Below, one piece after another: positions 35,621 through 47,675 of a stretch of DNA of 64,000 bases. How positions within the stretch are numbered: position 1 is the first letter of the stretch; each line of letters starts with the position of its first letter. The notes beneath the pieces are model-generated. The model worked only from the letters and a program-made list of their open reading frames with translations, had not been told where the DNA came from and made no database searches. Both the position numbers and the translations under genes were made by a program. This DNA comes from Eucalyptus grandis (taxonomy: Eukaryota > Streptophyta > Magnoliopsida > Myrtales > Myrtaceae): NCBI RefSeq assembly GCF_016545825.1, contig NC_052619.1, positions 13,283,501-13,347,500 of the forward strand, read 5' to 3'.

Positions 35621-36539
35621 TCATTTTATACTAACGTTATCATGAATGTGTATTGCATTATAGTAAGCATTGTCTTGTAAATTAATTCGAAAAAGACCAT
35701 AAAACAAAGTACCATTCCTAACAATTTCATATTTAAACGATAAAAAGAAGGTTAAATCTGAAAAGTTAAAAGAGTAACCCAAAAGTACAAGTCTTGAAAC
35801 TAAAATTAAGTTTCTAGAAAAACTAGGTATATAAAAGGTCATTTCCAAATTCAAAATAAAGCCACTATTAAAAACTAGTCTACATGTCCCAATAGCTTCC
35901 ACATGCGAACGCATCTTGTTTCCTGAATAGATTATTTGTTTACTTCTCACTAGCTTCCTATGGTTTTGAAAATCCTGTAAGGAATTCGAAATGTAGGTTG
36001 TAGATTCAGAATCAATCCACCAAGTGTTGTAACTTACATCAGTCATATTAGATTCATAACAAACACGAAAGGTTGGATTACTTTTCTTCTCAAGCTAGGC
36101 CTTAAATTTGACGCAATTCTTCTTTATATGCCCATTCCTTTTACAGAAGAAACATTTAGATTCTTTCTTAATGTCAGTTTGGAGAAGTATTTTATCTTTT
36201 CCCTTATACTTGCCATGACCTTTATTCTTTCCTTGTATTGTCAAATAAGTATTTTCTCCCAATTCCATAATTAGTCTTTCCTCCTCTTAAAATACACATG
36301 GTCATGAGATCATTAATTGACCATTTATTCTTATGTGTGTTATAAGAAATCTTGAAAGATGCATATTGTTGTGGGAGAGTGTTAATAATATAATACACAA
36401 GGAATGATTCGGATAGCTCAACCTCAAGGTTCTTAAGCTGAGCTGCAATGTCCCTCATTTGCACGATGTGCTCATGCATACCTCTAACACTAGTAAGCTT
36501 CAATAATGAAAACTTCATAATTAGAGTCATGGCATGCAC
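35621..36539 (-). pseudogene. copia 2: gag, zinc knuckle and protease remnants
   Basis: The frame 36539-36222 is a gag fragment (MHEHIVQMRDIAAQLKNLEV). About 36150-36095 encodes a CCHC knuckle (CFFCKRNGHIKKNC). The frame 36046-35621 begins with the protease-like WWIDSESTTYISNS, in which the catalytic DSG is DSE, so it would be inactive. Confidence 0.82.
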
Positions 36540-38076
36540 CTTCTCATAAGCCTCAAATTGCGCATCTATGGCCTCTAATAAAGCTTTAGCATTGCTATGC
36601 TAAGCAACCGAACCACGAATACTAAAAGATGTTTTAGCCCTTATAAACATCACACAATGTGGTTAGACTACTCCCATTGATTATAAAGAGCTATCTTAAC
36701 TGTAGTGCTCGAATCAGTAGGAACATATGGTTCGTCTTTCCTTATAGCATTGTCAATGTCCATCCACCCCAATTGAAGAAGAACTAACTCCTTCCAAACT
36801 TTATAGTTTTCACCATTCCATCACACTTAAATTTAAAGAAATTCACAGGTTACAAAATTGAATATCAAATAATCATGCTTATGTCACAAAATTTAAGGCA
36901 AATATACATAAATTATGTTTTACCAATGTAAACATGTCACGAATATGAATCACATAACATAAAAACTGATTGTGAGCTAAGTTTTTTATTTAAATAGATT
37001 CATAATTACATCATGAAAAAACTACCATATTATATACATTTTCTTAATCCCTGTGGGTAAATTAAGAAAAATAATATGATATTTCATCATGATTAATCAT
37101 ATTAATACAATGAAAATTCTCGTTGGATAAAATTCATTATATTAATATGATTAATTACAATCAATGTCCATTCTAAATATGATCTGGAGGCTCTTAATAT
37201 ATAATTTAATTAATTAAAGATGATGTGGCTACTCTTTAATTAATTAAATATATGGATCATTGGACATTTAATTTCATGCACAAAATATTCATAAAATGCA
37301 TGAAAGGACAAAATAATAAATAAATGTACCAAGGGGCAGAATAGTAAATAAATTGGCCAATGGCAAGATTGTAAAATTGCATGAAGGACAAAAAGGGAAA
37401 AGGGGCCGTAGGGATGGGACATCAGGCGCGTGCCAAGCAGGTGCCTGAATCCGCAACAGGCGCGTGGCCTGCACACGCACCGTCCAACGCGACGCACCTG
37501 GCAACTACTGCGGCAGTTCCGCGCACGTGGTCGCCACGCGCCAACGGTTGGTCACACGTGCCGGCACGTGGCACGTGCAACTACAACACGCACGTGGAGT
37601 GCACGCGCCTTCTTCCTAGCGCAACAGAGTCGTACTCCGCCAATTTTCGCCGTTTTCCGCCGTGGTTTCACCAGCCGTTTCTTCTTCGGCAACCCATCTC
37701 AAACACAACTAAATAATGGGTTTTGGAGAGCATGCAGGCATGACTACATGGATCCGAGTTTCAAGAAATGAGCAAGAAATTGGCCCCAAATCAAACGAAA
37801 ATTTCCCAAAACACAAATCCTCAACCACCATGACTTCTATCGCCCAATTTGCCTCTAACGAACACCGATATACCGGAATAACTCATGACTAATGTTCCTC
37901 ATGGCGGTGCAACCGTACTGGTCCGAAATCAAGGGGTGGGTCACCGGGATTTTGCCCAGAATCGGCGAGGTTTTCTCTTGACCTCAAAAATCCGAATTAC
38001 TATTCATCTTTAAAATGCCCAAAAAATACACCAAAAAATCGACAAAAACAAGGCAGAGGCTTGCTCTAATATCACA
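36540..38076 (-). other. copia 2: decayed gag start and untranslated leader
   Basis: No intact gene. 36540-36850 holds gag remnants in broken frames. 36850-37380 is AT-rich. 37380-37700 is GC-rich with a cluster of five cacgtg hexamers (37524-37596). The tRNA-Met primer site abuts the 5' LTR at 38076. Confidence 0.55.
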
Positions 38077-38571
38077 TGTAAGATATAAAAATCATATGCG
38101 GAAGCTAGGATCGATTATAGACAAACCTCCAGCCATTGTTTGTATTCACGTTCGTCTAAAAATCCTAAAAATTCAAAGAAATATGAGGCACATGCTACTA
38201 ACACAATTCTCTCCATACACTGATGGTGTATTCCAAAATAGAGGGTTTGTGTTAGACCTTGTAATTGCCCCATTAGAAATGAACAATCGTTTCTTTATAT
38301 ATACCGTCTCCCATCAAGACGGCTACCAAATGGACAGTTGTCACGAAAATGTACGAAATATGAAAAAGAGGGTTTGTGTTAGACCTTGTAATTGCCCCAT
38401 TAGAAATGAACGATCGTTTCTTTATATGTACCGCCTCTCATCAAGACGGCTACCCAATGGACAGTTGTCACAAAAATGTATGAAATATGAAAAAATTGAA
38501 TGTCGAATAATCGCCACTATAAAGAGAAAATGTGGGTCTAAAAATGTGGGATCACAACAAAATAAATAACA
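38077..38571 (-). repeat. 5' LTR of copia element 2 with internal duplication
   Basis: 495 bp, longer than its partner because a 127-bp segment (38241-38367) is repeated in tandem (38368-38494) with a few differences. Both begin gagggtttgtgttagacc. Confidence 0.9.
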
Positions 38572-38741
38572 TTTCAATCAGCTTTTTGCCGAATAGGAAA
38601 GTCTTACATCTGAAAGATGACGCAATAATCGAACCGGACACGTCGAAACAAATAAAGTCAAGCAAAGAATAAATATAAAGGACGATATAGATCATGTTTC
38701 CAATCTCCGTCCTGCAAAAGTTGTAACTCTCCGGCACGTCC

Positions 38742-39975
38742 TCAATTTACAATACTGCACAGCTTCCTGATCTCTCCTTGTTTACCAGTGAGTACGTCGA
38801 TCGAGCCCATCTTCACCATTGCCTTGGCGAACTTCACGCTCCAAGCGAAGTTGTTCTTCGCATTGTTCACGACCATCCTTGAAGTCGAGGGACTCGTGTA
38901 CAGCGTCTCGTCAGAAGTCAACAAGCCACGGAGCTTCAGCAACTGGAGGTAGTACTTGTTGTCCAAAGTGTTGGCTGTGATGCTATCAAGTGGCACGGTC
39001 GGGTCTGCTTGCGTCACATTGCTCGGTGGTGGGCACTTGGTCTTCAAGAATAAAGCGTACGCAGGGTCCAAGGAAGGATCTTGGGCGAGTGTGGCGTTGA
39101 ACGTGTAGAGGCGGCTTGAGAAGGAAGAGCAGTGGGAGATTCCAATCGAGTGTGCTCCTGAGAGAGTCACCATCTCATCCGCCGAGAGCCCTTTCCTAGC
39201 GAAGTTGGCAATGAGCTGTTGGGCGTTGAAGCTTGGTGGCGGGAGGTTCTGTGTAACTTCCGGGAGGCGAGAGATGCGGCCGTCGCGGCGGCCAGCAGCA
39301 ACATCGTAGTATATGCCCCTAGCCTTGTAGGCACTGTCACGGGCGGCAAAAGCAACTATATCGGCACATGAGACGGTCCTGGGGCACAAGGCTTCGAGCT
39401 GGGCCTTGGCCTGATCGATGATTTCAAACCCTCGTAGGCTCGGGTTGTTCGCGGGGTGATCTCTTTCCGCCGGGTTTCCTGCGGTTGATTTCAAGAGCAC
39501 TGAAGCATCACAGCCCTGAGATAAGGCGAATGAGTTAGTAACTGAAAGAAACCATTTGCCTCGTAATAGAAAGCTTACATTTCCAATATTTATTATATGA
39601 GTCTTAGCAAATGCTCTTAGCACACATTATCATCATTGTCTTTCTCTTAAATCGCAACTAGGTAGAAAAGGGGATTAATGAAAAGTTCAAGGAAGGAGAA
39701 ATAAGTTGATCAAGGCGAAACTACTGAGCATAAATACTTCGCCGTACCCTAACGAAGCAATCATGAAAATGCATGCGAATGAGACCAGCTGCCATCCCGG
39801 GGTTCCTAGAGACGGCCTCAAACACGGTTTTCCTGACAATAGCTTCTGTCGACGGGCAAGTACGTCGGTAGTATCCCACCTTTAGGGACGAGTTCGGACT
39901 TCGAGCTGCTGTTGCAAAAACCGAGACGAAGAGAACCAGCGCGAGCGCACGAAATCCTGCTGTGATGGAAGCCAT
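38742..39975 (-). CDS. Class III peroxidase, peroxidase 5-like (PRX-E)
   Basis: Exons 39975-39748 and 39515-38742 (333 residues); the single phase-0 intron (232 bp) lies after FHDCFVR. The start chosen is [10 protein letters not shown], which gives a proper signal peptide (about residues 5-24); the same frame is open 30 codons further up but that extension would bury it. [12 protein letters not shown] supplies distal Arg/His, [10 protein letters not shown] the haem ligand; cysteines and GCDAS are kept. The loop reads [16 protein letters not shown], so one Gly of GG is Arg and the usual Pro is Ile. Ends KLCSIVN. It forms a divergently duplicated pair with PRX-F, including about 1.6 kb of upstream DNA. 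Its 3' flank is cut by copia element 2, 170 bp after the stop. Confidence 0.95.
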
Positions 39976-40080
39976 GTTGAGAGGCTTGAATTGGGGGATG
40001 TTTTTGATGGAGTGCTTACTATGATGAGAGGGAAAAGGAGAGGTGAAGAGATGGTGCGAATCCAAATAGTTCTGTGCAGG

Positions 40081-40088
40081 TATTTATA
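40081..40088 (-). promoter_or_regulatory. TATA box of PRX-E
   Basis: tataaata on the minus strand, 106 bp before the ATG; matched in position and context by the PRX-F copy (gtatttatag in both on the plus strand). Confidence 0.72.
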
Positions 40089-40089
40089 G

Positions 40090-41915
40090 TGCGAGAAAGC
40101 AAAAGGTTGACTTTTCTTATTTCGGAAACAAAGGAGCGGGTGCAGCTGTTCTATCGAAGAGCTACACGTTCTTGTTTTTATTTTTTGCTATAGAGAGATG
40201 GGTATATATTCAAACTATAATTACGTATTATTTTGTGACAAGATAATGTTGGACAGTTCATACAGGAATAGTTCTTTCTCTTCCCATTTGACCCTTTCCC
40301 CCTCTTTCCATTTGCATTTTGTATCTTTTCTCTCTTTTTCCAGCTCACTTCCTTCCTAATCCTTCTATCATTCTTTGACTTTTCTCGCAGGGTCAGCTAT
40401 TGCCAAGTCAGAGGCTTATGATACGAGTTTGTCGAAATATTTGAAGTTTTCGAGAATATGTTTAAGAAAACAACATATTACAAATAAATGAATAATTATA
40501 GGCACCGACGATGTCTAGTCCGTTGGATCCATTTCATCGGAGAGATGAGTACACTTCTGTTTCGGTTTCATTTAGCCAAAGAAAAGGGTAATCAATCTTT
40601 TGAGCTCGACTAATTTTCGTGGATGTACATAAGCCCGTTTCATGTACATGCACTAAATAAGACTATTCACAAGATAACAAATCCAGCGATCAAATACATT
40701 GATATATGCTACTTTGCATACTGCAACTTCTCTCGAGAAATTGGTGACTGTCCAAGTGCGAAGAAAGGATGTATTTGGAAAAATTCAAGCATATGATTTT
40801 ATTTTATTTTTGGTAGCAAAATTTCGAGAATATGATCAATGACTGCAAATGGGTGACTATCAATTTTTCATGTGTGAATGAGATTATTTGTGAAATATAT
40901 GATTGAAAGCATCAACAGATAGTAAATATAATAATAAGCAATCCAATTGCAATAAACTTGTGATGTTATAGCTATTATCACAACCAAAGGTTCTGTACTT
41001 TATTCAAAGGTTTGCTTGCGTCAAGAAGGCCATCGTCAAATGACTGATGCAAAATTGCTACCAAACTATGTAATGAGAACCTATAATTCTTAAATTTTGG
41101 AGCAAATTAGTTGGTTAAAGGTGGAGGACAACCGTACAATCATCCACGTCATTCCCCATTTGACTTTGTTGATTAATATAAACAAGCCTAATAGGGATAA
41201 GGTCCGGGAAAGCAAAAGCCGGTCAAAGATCCGATAATTCTTCTTCTTTTTTTAATGGTATGAGGATTTAATTCAAAGTCGTATACCCAACAAAATAATT
41301 GAGATAATATAGCAAAATGAAGCTCCATCGCTGTCTCTTTATCTTCAGTTTACCATGCATCAAGACTATTTCAAAGTTTGAATAAGTTCGATTATTGTCA
41401 AGTGGATCCGAATCTTTTTTTTTTTTTGGTAAGGCTAGTGGATCCCAATCTTTTATTTTCATTTGAGACGAAAGCCGCAGTTCATCGACAAATTTTAATT
41501 ACTTTTCCTTAGTTTCTTCATATTCTAAAAAAGACAACAAGTGGCAATGATGTAAAATTGCCAAGTAGATTGTAGTGTTAGACGAGGATCGTGTTTTATC
41601 TCGTCTACATTTTGGAAGACCCGTTTTGCAAACTAATTTTGACCGGATTTCCTATATCTCAAGCTAAATTAGTCTTGAACGGATTTTAAAAGCAGAAAGT
41701 ATGGAACGCATTTGCAATAACTATCCTTAGGTTGCAATTGGTGCAGCATTTCTTATGGGCTTTGGACCCTGTTTGATTTAGTTTTCCCCAGAGTGGGGGA
41801 AAATATGAGGTATTTAGCAAGTGTTTTTGAGACCTCATTAGCTAAGTTGAAAGCTCAAGATAGGTAGCAAGCTTTTAGCATTTTCAGATTGTAAGTATTG
41901 GCATTGTTCATGTTA
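40090..41915. other. Upstream region of PRX-E
   Basis: No gene seen. It is collinear in blocks with 49130-50930 upstream of PRX-F (for example aagcaaaaggttga and tagcaaaatgaagctcc), so it is part of the E/F duplication. A poly-T micro-insertion sits at 41419-41436. Confidence 0.65.
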
Positions 41916-44583
41916 ACTGTTGTTGATACCTAATTTTGACAATCCTAAGGAATAAAAAATAAAAATCGCATTGAAATAAATAAAAGGAAAAATATGGAAA
42001 ATCAATTTAATTGATTATGCATGAAAGTTGAAAATTCTTATAAATATTCAGATTTTGATAAATGGGAAACAATTAAAAATCAAGTGAATAAAGAGCAAAA
42101 AAATTTCTAAAATGAAAGAAATCGAAGTAAAATTGAGTTGATTCGAAATTACACTCCGATTTATAGTTATGAATTAATACAATAGAAGATGGAAACTCAA
42201 AAAAGAGAGCCACATTTTTCGTCACCGAGGGAGCGAATTCGATAAATTCAGAGCAAAAATTTCGGAGAGAAAAATTCGCGCAGAGGAGAGAATTTGTGAG
42301 AAGGGGGTATTTTCCTTCGTTCAAAATTATTTTTGTGGGAAAGAAAAGTCAAAAGGAGACTTGACTTCTGCAAGAAGAGTACAGCAGCGAGAGACAGAGA
42401 AGGGACGTGGGAGGAGACGTGAGAGAAAGAAAAACAAAAAAGCAAAAAGGAGAGGAAGAGGAAAGAGTCGGTCGCCGAGGTCCTTCGCCGACCCCCTGCA
42501 CAGCGCCACCGCCGCGGCTCCGCCAGCAAACCGCCGTACCCTACGCCGGCCACCGCGACGTCCAGCTTCGTCGCCGAAGCCCGCCGCTGCCGCCTCGCCG
42601 ACGCCTGCAGCGCCCCTCGACGCTCCGTCTCCGCGCTGCTCGCCACCACCAGCAACCTGCAGCACCCCGTCCGGCGACGCTCGCTCCCTCACCCGTCGGC
42701 CCGCGATCTGCTGTTCGCGCCTCACCCGCGACTACACCTCTGCCCGAGCGCCACCACTCACCTCCGCTGCAGTGTGACCCTCCCTCTGCCGCTCGTCCGT
42801 TCACCGTTGCACCCCAGTACCGCTGCTGCCCCGCCGACGCCTGCAGCACTCCTCGCTGCCCCGCTCGCCGTCTCCGAGCGACCCATTGCACCGGCAACTC
42901 GCAAGTCCCCGCGCCGGCCCGCCCCTGCTCCACCGCCCGAGCGTCGACGCCTGCAACCCACGAGCACCGCTGCCCTCCGCCTGAGCGTCCCTGCCAGGCG
43001 CCCCGATGACCGCGTCTCTGCAACCGTCGTCGCCGTTCTCGCCGTCGCTGCGCCGCTTTCTCCGCCTTTCTCTGCCTGCATCAGCGACGACGAACGCCCC
43101 CGCACTCCGACGACCGTGCCTCCACAGCCGCGAGCACCCGACTGCGCCCCTGCCGTCCTCCGCCCGAGTGCCGCCCAGCCAACGTCTGCAGCTCCGCCGT
43201 CCCGCGCCTCAGCCCGCACCGTCTTCGCCTGCGATCCGCTCCCCGTCGACGCTGCTGTCCTCTTTCTCTTAGGTAGTCTAGTTTATTTTATTTTATTTTT
43301 TTTGTTTTTAACTTATTTTACCTTTTAGTTTAGTTATTTAAATTGGGACATTAGATCCCAATGTTCATTTAACGAATCTTGTAAGCATTAACCTCAGGGG
43401 TTTTATCCAAAATTATTGTAATTATTAATTTGATATGTAAGACGTTGGATCCTTTTTTAGCATTTTAATAGTATTTTAATTGTTAAATCATTATAATTAT
43501 TAATTTGATCGGAAGACTTCAGATAAAATTTTTAATTATTTTGAACTTTGTCATGATGTTTAGGGTTTGAGTAGTCATTAATTTAATCTGTGAGACAACG
43601 GATTATTTTTTTCGATTATTTTAACCCTTCATTTAGTGAATATCTTGATTAGTTTAGATGTAATGTTTATCTGATAATTACTTGTCTTGAAAACACACAA
43701 AAAATATAAATAAAAAAATCAAATCTTGCATTGGGATATGTTAGTTTCGTAAATTAGGATTGCATTTTCAGGTTGCACATTTAGATAATTTTTTTGGAAT
43801 AAATTAGAATTGGATTTAAATAGTTTTAAAAAAGCTTAGATAATCTTTGCACATTTTTAATAATCTTTCTTTTTCTTAAAATTTTTTTTTCTAAAATAGG
43901 ATAGGGTTTAAGTCAAATTAATCCCTAAAATAAATTAGAAAATTATTCATTTTAGATAGTTTAATTAAGGCTTTTATTAATTCCGAATTTCAATAAAAAA
44001 AATCACAAAAATATTAGGTGCATGTCAAATAATTTGCATAATAAGTTCATTTATTTAGAATTTGTTTGTTAGTAAAACTAAGTCATGTAGTTAAATTGCA
44101 TGTTTTAATTTATAAAAAAAAAAAACCCCAAAAATTGCTTGCTTTGTATGTTTAATTTCTTTTTTAATGCAATTTGTTTGATTGAGTGTTTAATAATAAT
44201 TGAGCACCCGTGTAATCACCTTATTATATGATAGTAAATTATGTTAAAATAAATTCAAACTGCCTACAAAAACATTTTTGAAAATAAAAGAATGATACCG
44301 AAAGGGTATTAGAGAAATCTAGTGTAACCAAGTCCTCATATCTAAAGTCTCTAGTTTGTATAAGTAAAATAATTCTCTCGTTATTTTACTTAAATGTCTA
44401 ATTGACATACCGAAAACTAATTAGTGGCGACTCCTTGATAAAATTTATCTGCATGTTAAAAAAACTTGAATCTAAAGTCGCAAATTAGTATGAATTTAGA
44501 AGAGCTCGGGTTAAATCTAAGCTTAGCAGTCCATTAACTTAAACCCTAGGTGGTGCACTTGAAATCTAGATCGCGACAATTGT
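41916..44583 (+). mobile_element. Solo LTR, Tat/Ogre-like Ty3/gypsy
   Basis: Segment 41921-44578 (2658 bp) starts tgttgatacctaattttg and ends gatcgcgaca, with actgt / attgt (4 of 5) at the flanks. The phrase ttagtggcgactcc near the right end (about 44421) is typical of Tat/Ogre LTRs, from memory, and sets the orientation. A GC-rich tract at 42460-43270 yields long but low-complexity frames in several phases. No internal retrotransposon domains follow, so it is a solo LTR. Confidence 0.72.
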
Positions 44584-44780
44584 TCATCTTCGTTGGTTTG
44601 TACAATGGAGTTAAATGGAGGCTAACGACTGCCACCTAAGGGGTCATGCATCCCCGTCAACCGCTACTTAGGGGTCATGTGTCCCCAATGACACAACCTT
44701 AGGCGGCTCCACTTGTGTCATGGGAAGCCAAGCAACATCACTTAAGGTAGGGTAACCTCAGGCAAGGCTATTCGATGGTT

Positions 44781-45451
44781 GTTTTAGCTAAGAGTGAGCA
44801 TGGTTAGGTGGGTGGTTCTCACTTTGGAATTGAGAACCGCCAATTAAGGACTGATTCCAAAAAATTGAAACTGTCTATTGATTATATGGATCCACTTAGG
44901 AATTGGACTGCTAGTTCAATCTAGTCCGATCCAGTTCCTTGGTTGGTCCATGAAACTGGTCCCACCAAGCTTCACACCCTCAATATAACATTTTCTAGTA
45001 AGCAAAGTAAAGAAAAAACCAAAGAACTTCCTTATTGTTAATTGCAAGATCGGTAAAAAAAATAAAAAACACTTGGCTCATATTGAAAGTTAAGAGTCAA
45101 GGCTGTGAGTCAATGGATGTTGAGTTTGAGAGTCGAGGCCATAAGTGAGAAATAGAGAGATAAATCAAACGAGGGGAGAGTGAGATGAGATAAGCACTCA
45201 TTCAATGAGTGTTAAGCTTCAAATTAAGGATTTTAAGGTTTTTATTTTTCTTATATTTTTTTATTGGAAAATTTTCTTAAAAATTTAATATATATTACCA
45301 GTATGGTCCGGGTGAATGGGTGGGCAGCTCAACACCTAGAACCGAGAACTAAACCCGGTACCTATCGGTTCCCTTGAAAACCATTGATTTTGATCCAGTT
45401 CAATTAGATCCCGGGCGGTTCCCAATTTCTTTACGTGCCTCTACTTTTGGT
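44781..45451. mobile_element. hAT-like repeat, decayed
   Basis: About 44789-45443. It starts taagagtgagcatgg and ends gtgcctcta, and holds the ggttc/gaacc words of the family at 16935 and 51408. The flanks gttttagc / cttttggt agree in only 5 of 8 positions, so the ends are tentative. Confidence 0.45.
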
Positions 45452-45479
45452 TCATTGGTGGCTAAGCTCTACTAGGAAT

Positions 45480-46830
45480 AGTTGAGACTTTAAAAAAAAT
45501 AAATAGCAAAAGTCATTTACAAATGTAGTTTTTATCAAATGGCATTTAACCCAAAGTTATTTCCCAATGCACTTTAAAATTACAATTTACCAAACACTAT
45601 TGCATTTTGAAAAGCCTCTTTAGCCCAATGATATTTGTATTTTTCCAAAGACATTTTCCCCCAAAGCCAAGCCAAACCAAATGGGCCTTAAGATGACATA
45701 TGGTTTAGTTGGCAAGCCTTTCAAGTGGCTTTTGGCCAAAAGCTAGCTTGGAAAAATTGAAAGCCCAATGCAAGAAGGGATCAACCTTGGGCTTTCGACC
45801 TTGGGTGAAATCCCATTTATAGACATTTTTCTTCCCATCTTACCCTCACTAGCTTTCTCATATTCCCATCCCGGTCTCACTATTTTTAGGGTTAGTGGCG
45901 GTCATCAACACTACTAATGTGCGATATCGGCGATGGCGGTTGGCTCTTAGACGACCCTGGCCTAACCCCAAGCTTCATCGCCTAGGGTCATGTAACCCCA
46001 AGCTACGATCGCTGGCACTAGATCGGCTCATCGGTGGCAAATGGTTTGGTCTTTTTAAATTTAAAAAAAAATAGAAAAATTGTAGCCAAAGCTCTTTGCA
46101 ATTTATTTTTTACCAAACAATTTGCACTTTCCCAAAGAATTTTGGCTTTCAATATTTGTATTACGGCTCATTTCCAAAGTCAAACCAAATGCACTTTGTA
46201 AAGACCTTTTGTCAAAGTTGATTGGCAATAAAATTTTAAAAAACCCTTGAGTCAAAGCTAGCATTTCAAAATCCCTTACCCCAACGAAAGTCCTACTCAA
46301 TGTTAGCTTCGAGCATTTCTGAAATGTTGATCACTTGTTTTCTTCTAACTTTGCCATCCTTAAACTTTCCAAATATCAATTTTACCTCACAAGTGTGCAA
46401 TGGCGAGGTTAGATTTGATCACCAACAAGCCAGATCTAGCATTAGCAGCCGTCCACAGAGTCGCATGACCTAGATTTTGGGTTGCTGGGGTTGTGCAATC
46501 TTCCACCTAGGGTCGCACGGTTACAGGCGAGGGCTGCCAAAAGCCAAATGCCAGATCTAGCAATTTGGCATGACCTCAGGAAAAGCCATCGGTGCTAGAT
46601 TTGGCTCACTTTTGCTAGCATCTAACCGCCTAAGTCTTTCGCCCGAGTGTTTCTAGTTGCTAGAGCTTCAGTATTCTGTTTTATTTTTTTAGAAAATATA
46701 ACTAAAGTCCTTTATAGATGTAGTTTTATTCCAAACAACATTTAAGCCAAAGTTGTTTTTTAATACACTTTCCAATTACAATTAACCATTTATCAAAAAC
46801 TTAAGTTGTTAGAAAATGGGCCTTTATTAT
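45480..46830. repeat. Degenerate direct repeats, no gene
   Basis: A module of about 100 bp containing acaaatgtagtttt and aacccaaagttatttcccaatgc (45494-45600) recurs at 46690-46800, with a partial version at about 46070-46140. Between them are GC-richer pieces (45890-46040, 46390-46620) with taacccc/gggtcg words. Probably several truncated copies of one unclassified element. Confidence 0.45.
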
Positions 46831-46849
46831 GATTATAGCTTATGACCTA

Positions 46850-47295
46850 ACACTTTTGATCTCAAAAATTTCAAAATTTTTTATAAGGCTTAATCCCCTA
46901 AAAAACCTCCAACTTTAGAACCAATCCCAATTTTTCCAAAAAAAAAAAAAAAAAAAAAATCTTGAATTTTTACTCTAATTCCAAATCTACTCATGCATCC
47001 AAAAAACGCCACTAGTTTTTTTAAAATTATTGGCATGAGGGCTAGTTAGATCTTCATTATTAGAACCTACATCTTCATCAACTCCCTCACCTTTATAAGG
47101 AACCATAATAACCTCCTACTATGGGTAATCTTGAAAAAAATTGATGGCAAATTTGAACATGTGAGAAGATTTGGAGTTAAAGTGAAAGTTGAAGATATTT
47201 TTTAGACAAAAGAAAAAATCAGTATTGAATTGGGATAAGACCTAAAGTTTGAAGATTTTTAGAAAATTTTGGGGCCAAAGGAAAAGTAACAATGA
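46850..47295. mobile_element. Palindromic MITE-like element
   Basis: The left arm (gatctcaaaaatttcaaaattttt) is an imperfect inverted copy of the right arm (read back from 47285: ggccccaaaattttctaaaaat), followed on each side by an ataaggcttaatccc-like block. Interior has no coding capacity. The PRX-E flank lacks most of it near 27090-27150, so it may have inserted after the E/F duplication. Confidence 0.45.
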
Positions 47296-47675
47296 AAAAA
47301 AAAACACTTACTTCGGTTAAATTGGTAATTCAATTGAGTTGTGGTGCGAAATGTGTACAGTACACAACAACCACGACAACTTTTCTTCTTTTAATAAGAC
47401 ATATTCGACAATTTATATGATTGTTTTGGTCAGATCAAAGAGAGGATGAACACATGCATGGCCAGAATTTCAATCATATCTTTGCCAAATAAAGAAAGAC
47501 TTACATTCGAAAATGAAACTTTGCAAGACCTTCATAATTGAAAATAACGTAACAATTAAAAGGGACACGTCGAAACAAATAAAGTCAAGCAAAGAATAAA
47601 TATTAAGGACGAAATAGATCACTTTCCCCAATCTCCATCCTGCAAAAGAAAAATCAAAAACTCTCCGGCACGTCC

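Larger units (their letters stand above)
27301..38576 (-). mobile_element. Ty1/copia element 2, carrying two later insertions
   Basis: Element 27306-38571 (11,266 bp) with target duplication tttca at 27301-27305 and 38572-38576. LTRs: 38077-38571 (5') and 27306-27673 (3'). Next to the 5' LTR, TGATATTAGAGC (minus strand) is a near match to the initiator tRNA-Met binding site. A purine tract (AAGTGGGAGAA) precedes the 3' LTR. Removing the MULE (29455-30639) and the solo LTR (31189-35006) with their duplicated targets leaves about 6.25 kb. The empty site is seen at the PRX-F paralogous flank, 47464-47475 (cagaatttcaatca). Coding domains are badly decayed, so it is an old copy. Confidence 0.93.

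Noticed and set aside
42248..43328. Several 130-200-codon frames on both strands
   Set aside because: All lie in a GC-rich part of a solo LTR, with Pro/Arg/Ala bias in every phase.
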